NCBI GenBank assembly: GCA_947589655.1
Contig: CANQCE010000004.1
Location: forward strand, 1 to 29,916
Reading direction: 5' to 3'
DNA from: an uncultured Clostridia bacterium
GTDB taxonomy: Bacteria; Bacillota; Clostridia; Christensenellales; UBA1242
DNA: 29,916 bases
The notes beneath the pieces are model-generated. The model saw only the letters and a program-made list of their open reading frames with translations, was not told the origin of the DNA and searched no databases. Below, one piece after another: positions 28,872 to 29,916 of this stretch. The translations under genes and the position numbers were made by a program. The first letter of the stretch is position 1. Each line of letters starts with the position of its first letter.

Positions 28872-29916
28872 TTATGCCGCACCCAAAATGATACGCAATT
28901 TTCCATCAAAACTTGCAGGGGAGGATGTATCGGCAATTTCAAAACGAATTGTAATGAAAAGGCAAGGATAGTTGTTGCTGGTGCAGGCTTCAACAACTTG
29001 TTTTGGGCTTATTACTTTTTGAGAGGATGACGAATGTTCGGATGCCTCTATCGCTACAAAAAGTGAGCTTATACTTGTTCCAAAAAATCGCTTGAACACC
29101 TCCATAATCACATCACCATTTGCATGCAAGCAATCTTTCACATTCTCTATGTCACTATCGGAAAGGCTCTGTCTCCAAAAATTATCAAAGTTCAACTCGT
29201 TACACAAAAAGCTTAACTCGCCATATAGCATATTTTGAAAAAAAGCACGTATAGAATTTACATCTCGTGATGAAAAAACTTGTATGGCTTCGCAGTCCAT
29301 AGTTGGAGAGAATTGAAATCTTGGTTCAACATCTTGAATTCCGCCACCAATTTCAGGGAGATAAGTAAAACCTAAATTAAGTGATTGACCATATAAATCT
29401 ATTTCAGCGTTAAAGTCAATTCCGTTATTTGTGGGGGATGTGCCGATGCTGTTGCAGTTGGCACCTACTTGTAGAAAAAGATATGTATACATCCACAGAA
29501 TAAAACTTTGTGTGTATGGCATGTCAGAATGATTAAAGAAAGCAGATGATAGAGCGGTAAACTCGGTGTCAGCAGACGAAATAATAATATCGGGAAGGCG
29601 CTTTGCCGTTTCAATGTCTGCTTGTTTGTCATATGTGGACGAAGTTTTCAATTCATCCACGCTTTTAATGCCGGCGTAAGGCACATCTGCCACTTTGGTT
29701 TTGGAATTTGGGACAAGGGTGGTGGAGTTTTGCGTGGTTGTTGTGCCATTGTAAAGGTTGGAGGTGAGGGTTACATTCAAGTTTTCTGGCGCAGAAGAAA
29801 GTTCTGCCGTTACAGGCAGCAAATTTTGCTCGTCAAAATTTAAAATTGCGTAATTTAACTCTAAATAATCGTCTTGTTGGAACTGAAAATTTCCTAAAGG
29901 GTCAAAATCCCCCCCC
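28872..29916 (-). CDS. Hypothetical protein, cut by the right window edge
   Basis: The frame is open from the stop at 28872 to about 29909 near the edge, about 345 codons, with the 5' end missing; the TTG at 29822 is not a convincing start. Segments such as PYTQSFILWMYTYLFLQVG and FRFFGTSISSLFVAI-like stretches suggest an alpha/beta domain; a Thr/Asn/Ser-rich part precedes it. The DDYLELNYAILNFDEQNLL near the edge looks globular. It is convergent with the zinc ribbon gene. No family recognised. The window ends in eight C, so the last few codons may be unreliable. Confidence 0.75.
   Translation of the reverse strand, partial: GGDFDPLGNFQFQQDDYLELNYAILNFDEQNLLPVTAELSSAPENLNVTLTSNLYNGTTTTQNSTTLVPNSKTKVADVPYAGIKSVDELKTSSTYDKQADIETAKRLPDIIISSADTEFTALSSAFFNHSDMPYTQSFILWMYTYLFLQVGANCNSIGTSPTNNGIDFNAEIDLYGQSLNLGFTYLPEIGGGIQDVEPRFQFSPTMDCEAIQVFSSRDVNSIRAFFQNMLYGELSFLCNELNFDNFWRQSLSDSDIENVKDCLHANGDVIMEVFKRFFGTSISSLFVAIEASEHSSSSQKVISPKQVVEACTSNNYPCLFITIRFEIADTSSPASFDGKLRIILGAA

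Overview
The window looks like a chromosomal contig from a low-GC, anaerobic, Clostridia-like Gram-positive bacterium. The support is an N-terminal fragment of pyruvate:ferredoxin oxidoreductase, a Spo0A-type regulator, the dnaG-rpoD pair, groES-groEL, and sigma-A-type promoters with AGGAGG ribosome binding sites. Both ends cut through genes, and the right end finishes in a run of eight C.

Layout. Positions 1-3764 are host genes: nifJ (partial, minus), truA, a Spo0A-like regulator whose receiver has lost its phosphoacceptor Asp, and a secreted repeat protein. A tRNA-Val(UAC) at 3834-3909 is the attachment site of a 13,667-bp integrated element that ends at 17576. A 45-bp copy of the tRNA 3' part (3865-3909 and 17532-17576) flanks it. 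Behind the right junction (17577-17960) lie older scars at the same site, including the C-terminal remnant of a different tyrosine integrase. From 18052 the host resumes: a frameshifted small hydrolase, a very large coiled-coil/acidic/proline-rich protein split over two frames at an A_AAA_AAG slippery site, groES-groEL, an unknown gene, dnaG-rpoD-zinc ribbon protein, and an unknown partial gene.

The element resembles an integrated filamentous (inovirus-like) phage. A leftward lysogeny operon (XRE repressor, small membrane protein, tyrosine integrase) faces a rightward set of many small genes, with operator-like sites between the divergent promoters. The rightward genes include small membrane proteins, a signal-peptide protein with C-terminal membrane segments, a membrane-anchored coiled-coil protein with InlB/Listeria-Bacteroides-type repeats, a Zot-like P-loop ATPase, and two Rep proteins. 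The full Rep carries HUH endonuclease plus superfamily 3 helicase motifs of the eukaryotic CRESS-DNA virus type. Just upstream of the rep genes is a stem-loop whose apex holds TAGTATTAC, the circovirus/geminivirus-type origin nonanucleotide, flanked by GTCGCAT iterons. A CRESS-style Rep and origin combined with Zot morphogenesis logic and tRNA-site integration in a Clostridia-like host is the most striking system here.

Host regulation also stands out. The Spo0A-like protein is receiver-degenerate, and perfect 0A-box cores (TGTCGAA) sit upstream of its own gene and next to the consensus promoter of the coiled-coil gene. Three genes (integrase, hydrolase, coiled-coil protein) are broken by one-base shifts at homopolymers. 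These may be real or assembly errors, and this limits confidence in those three interpretations.
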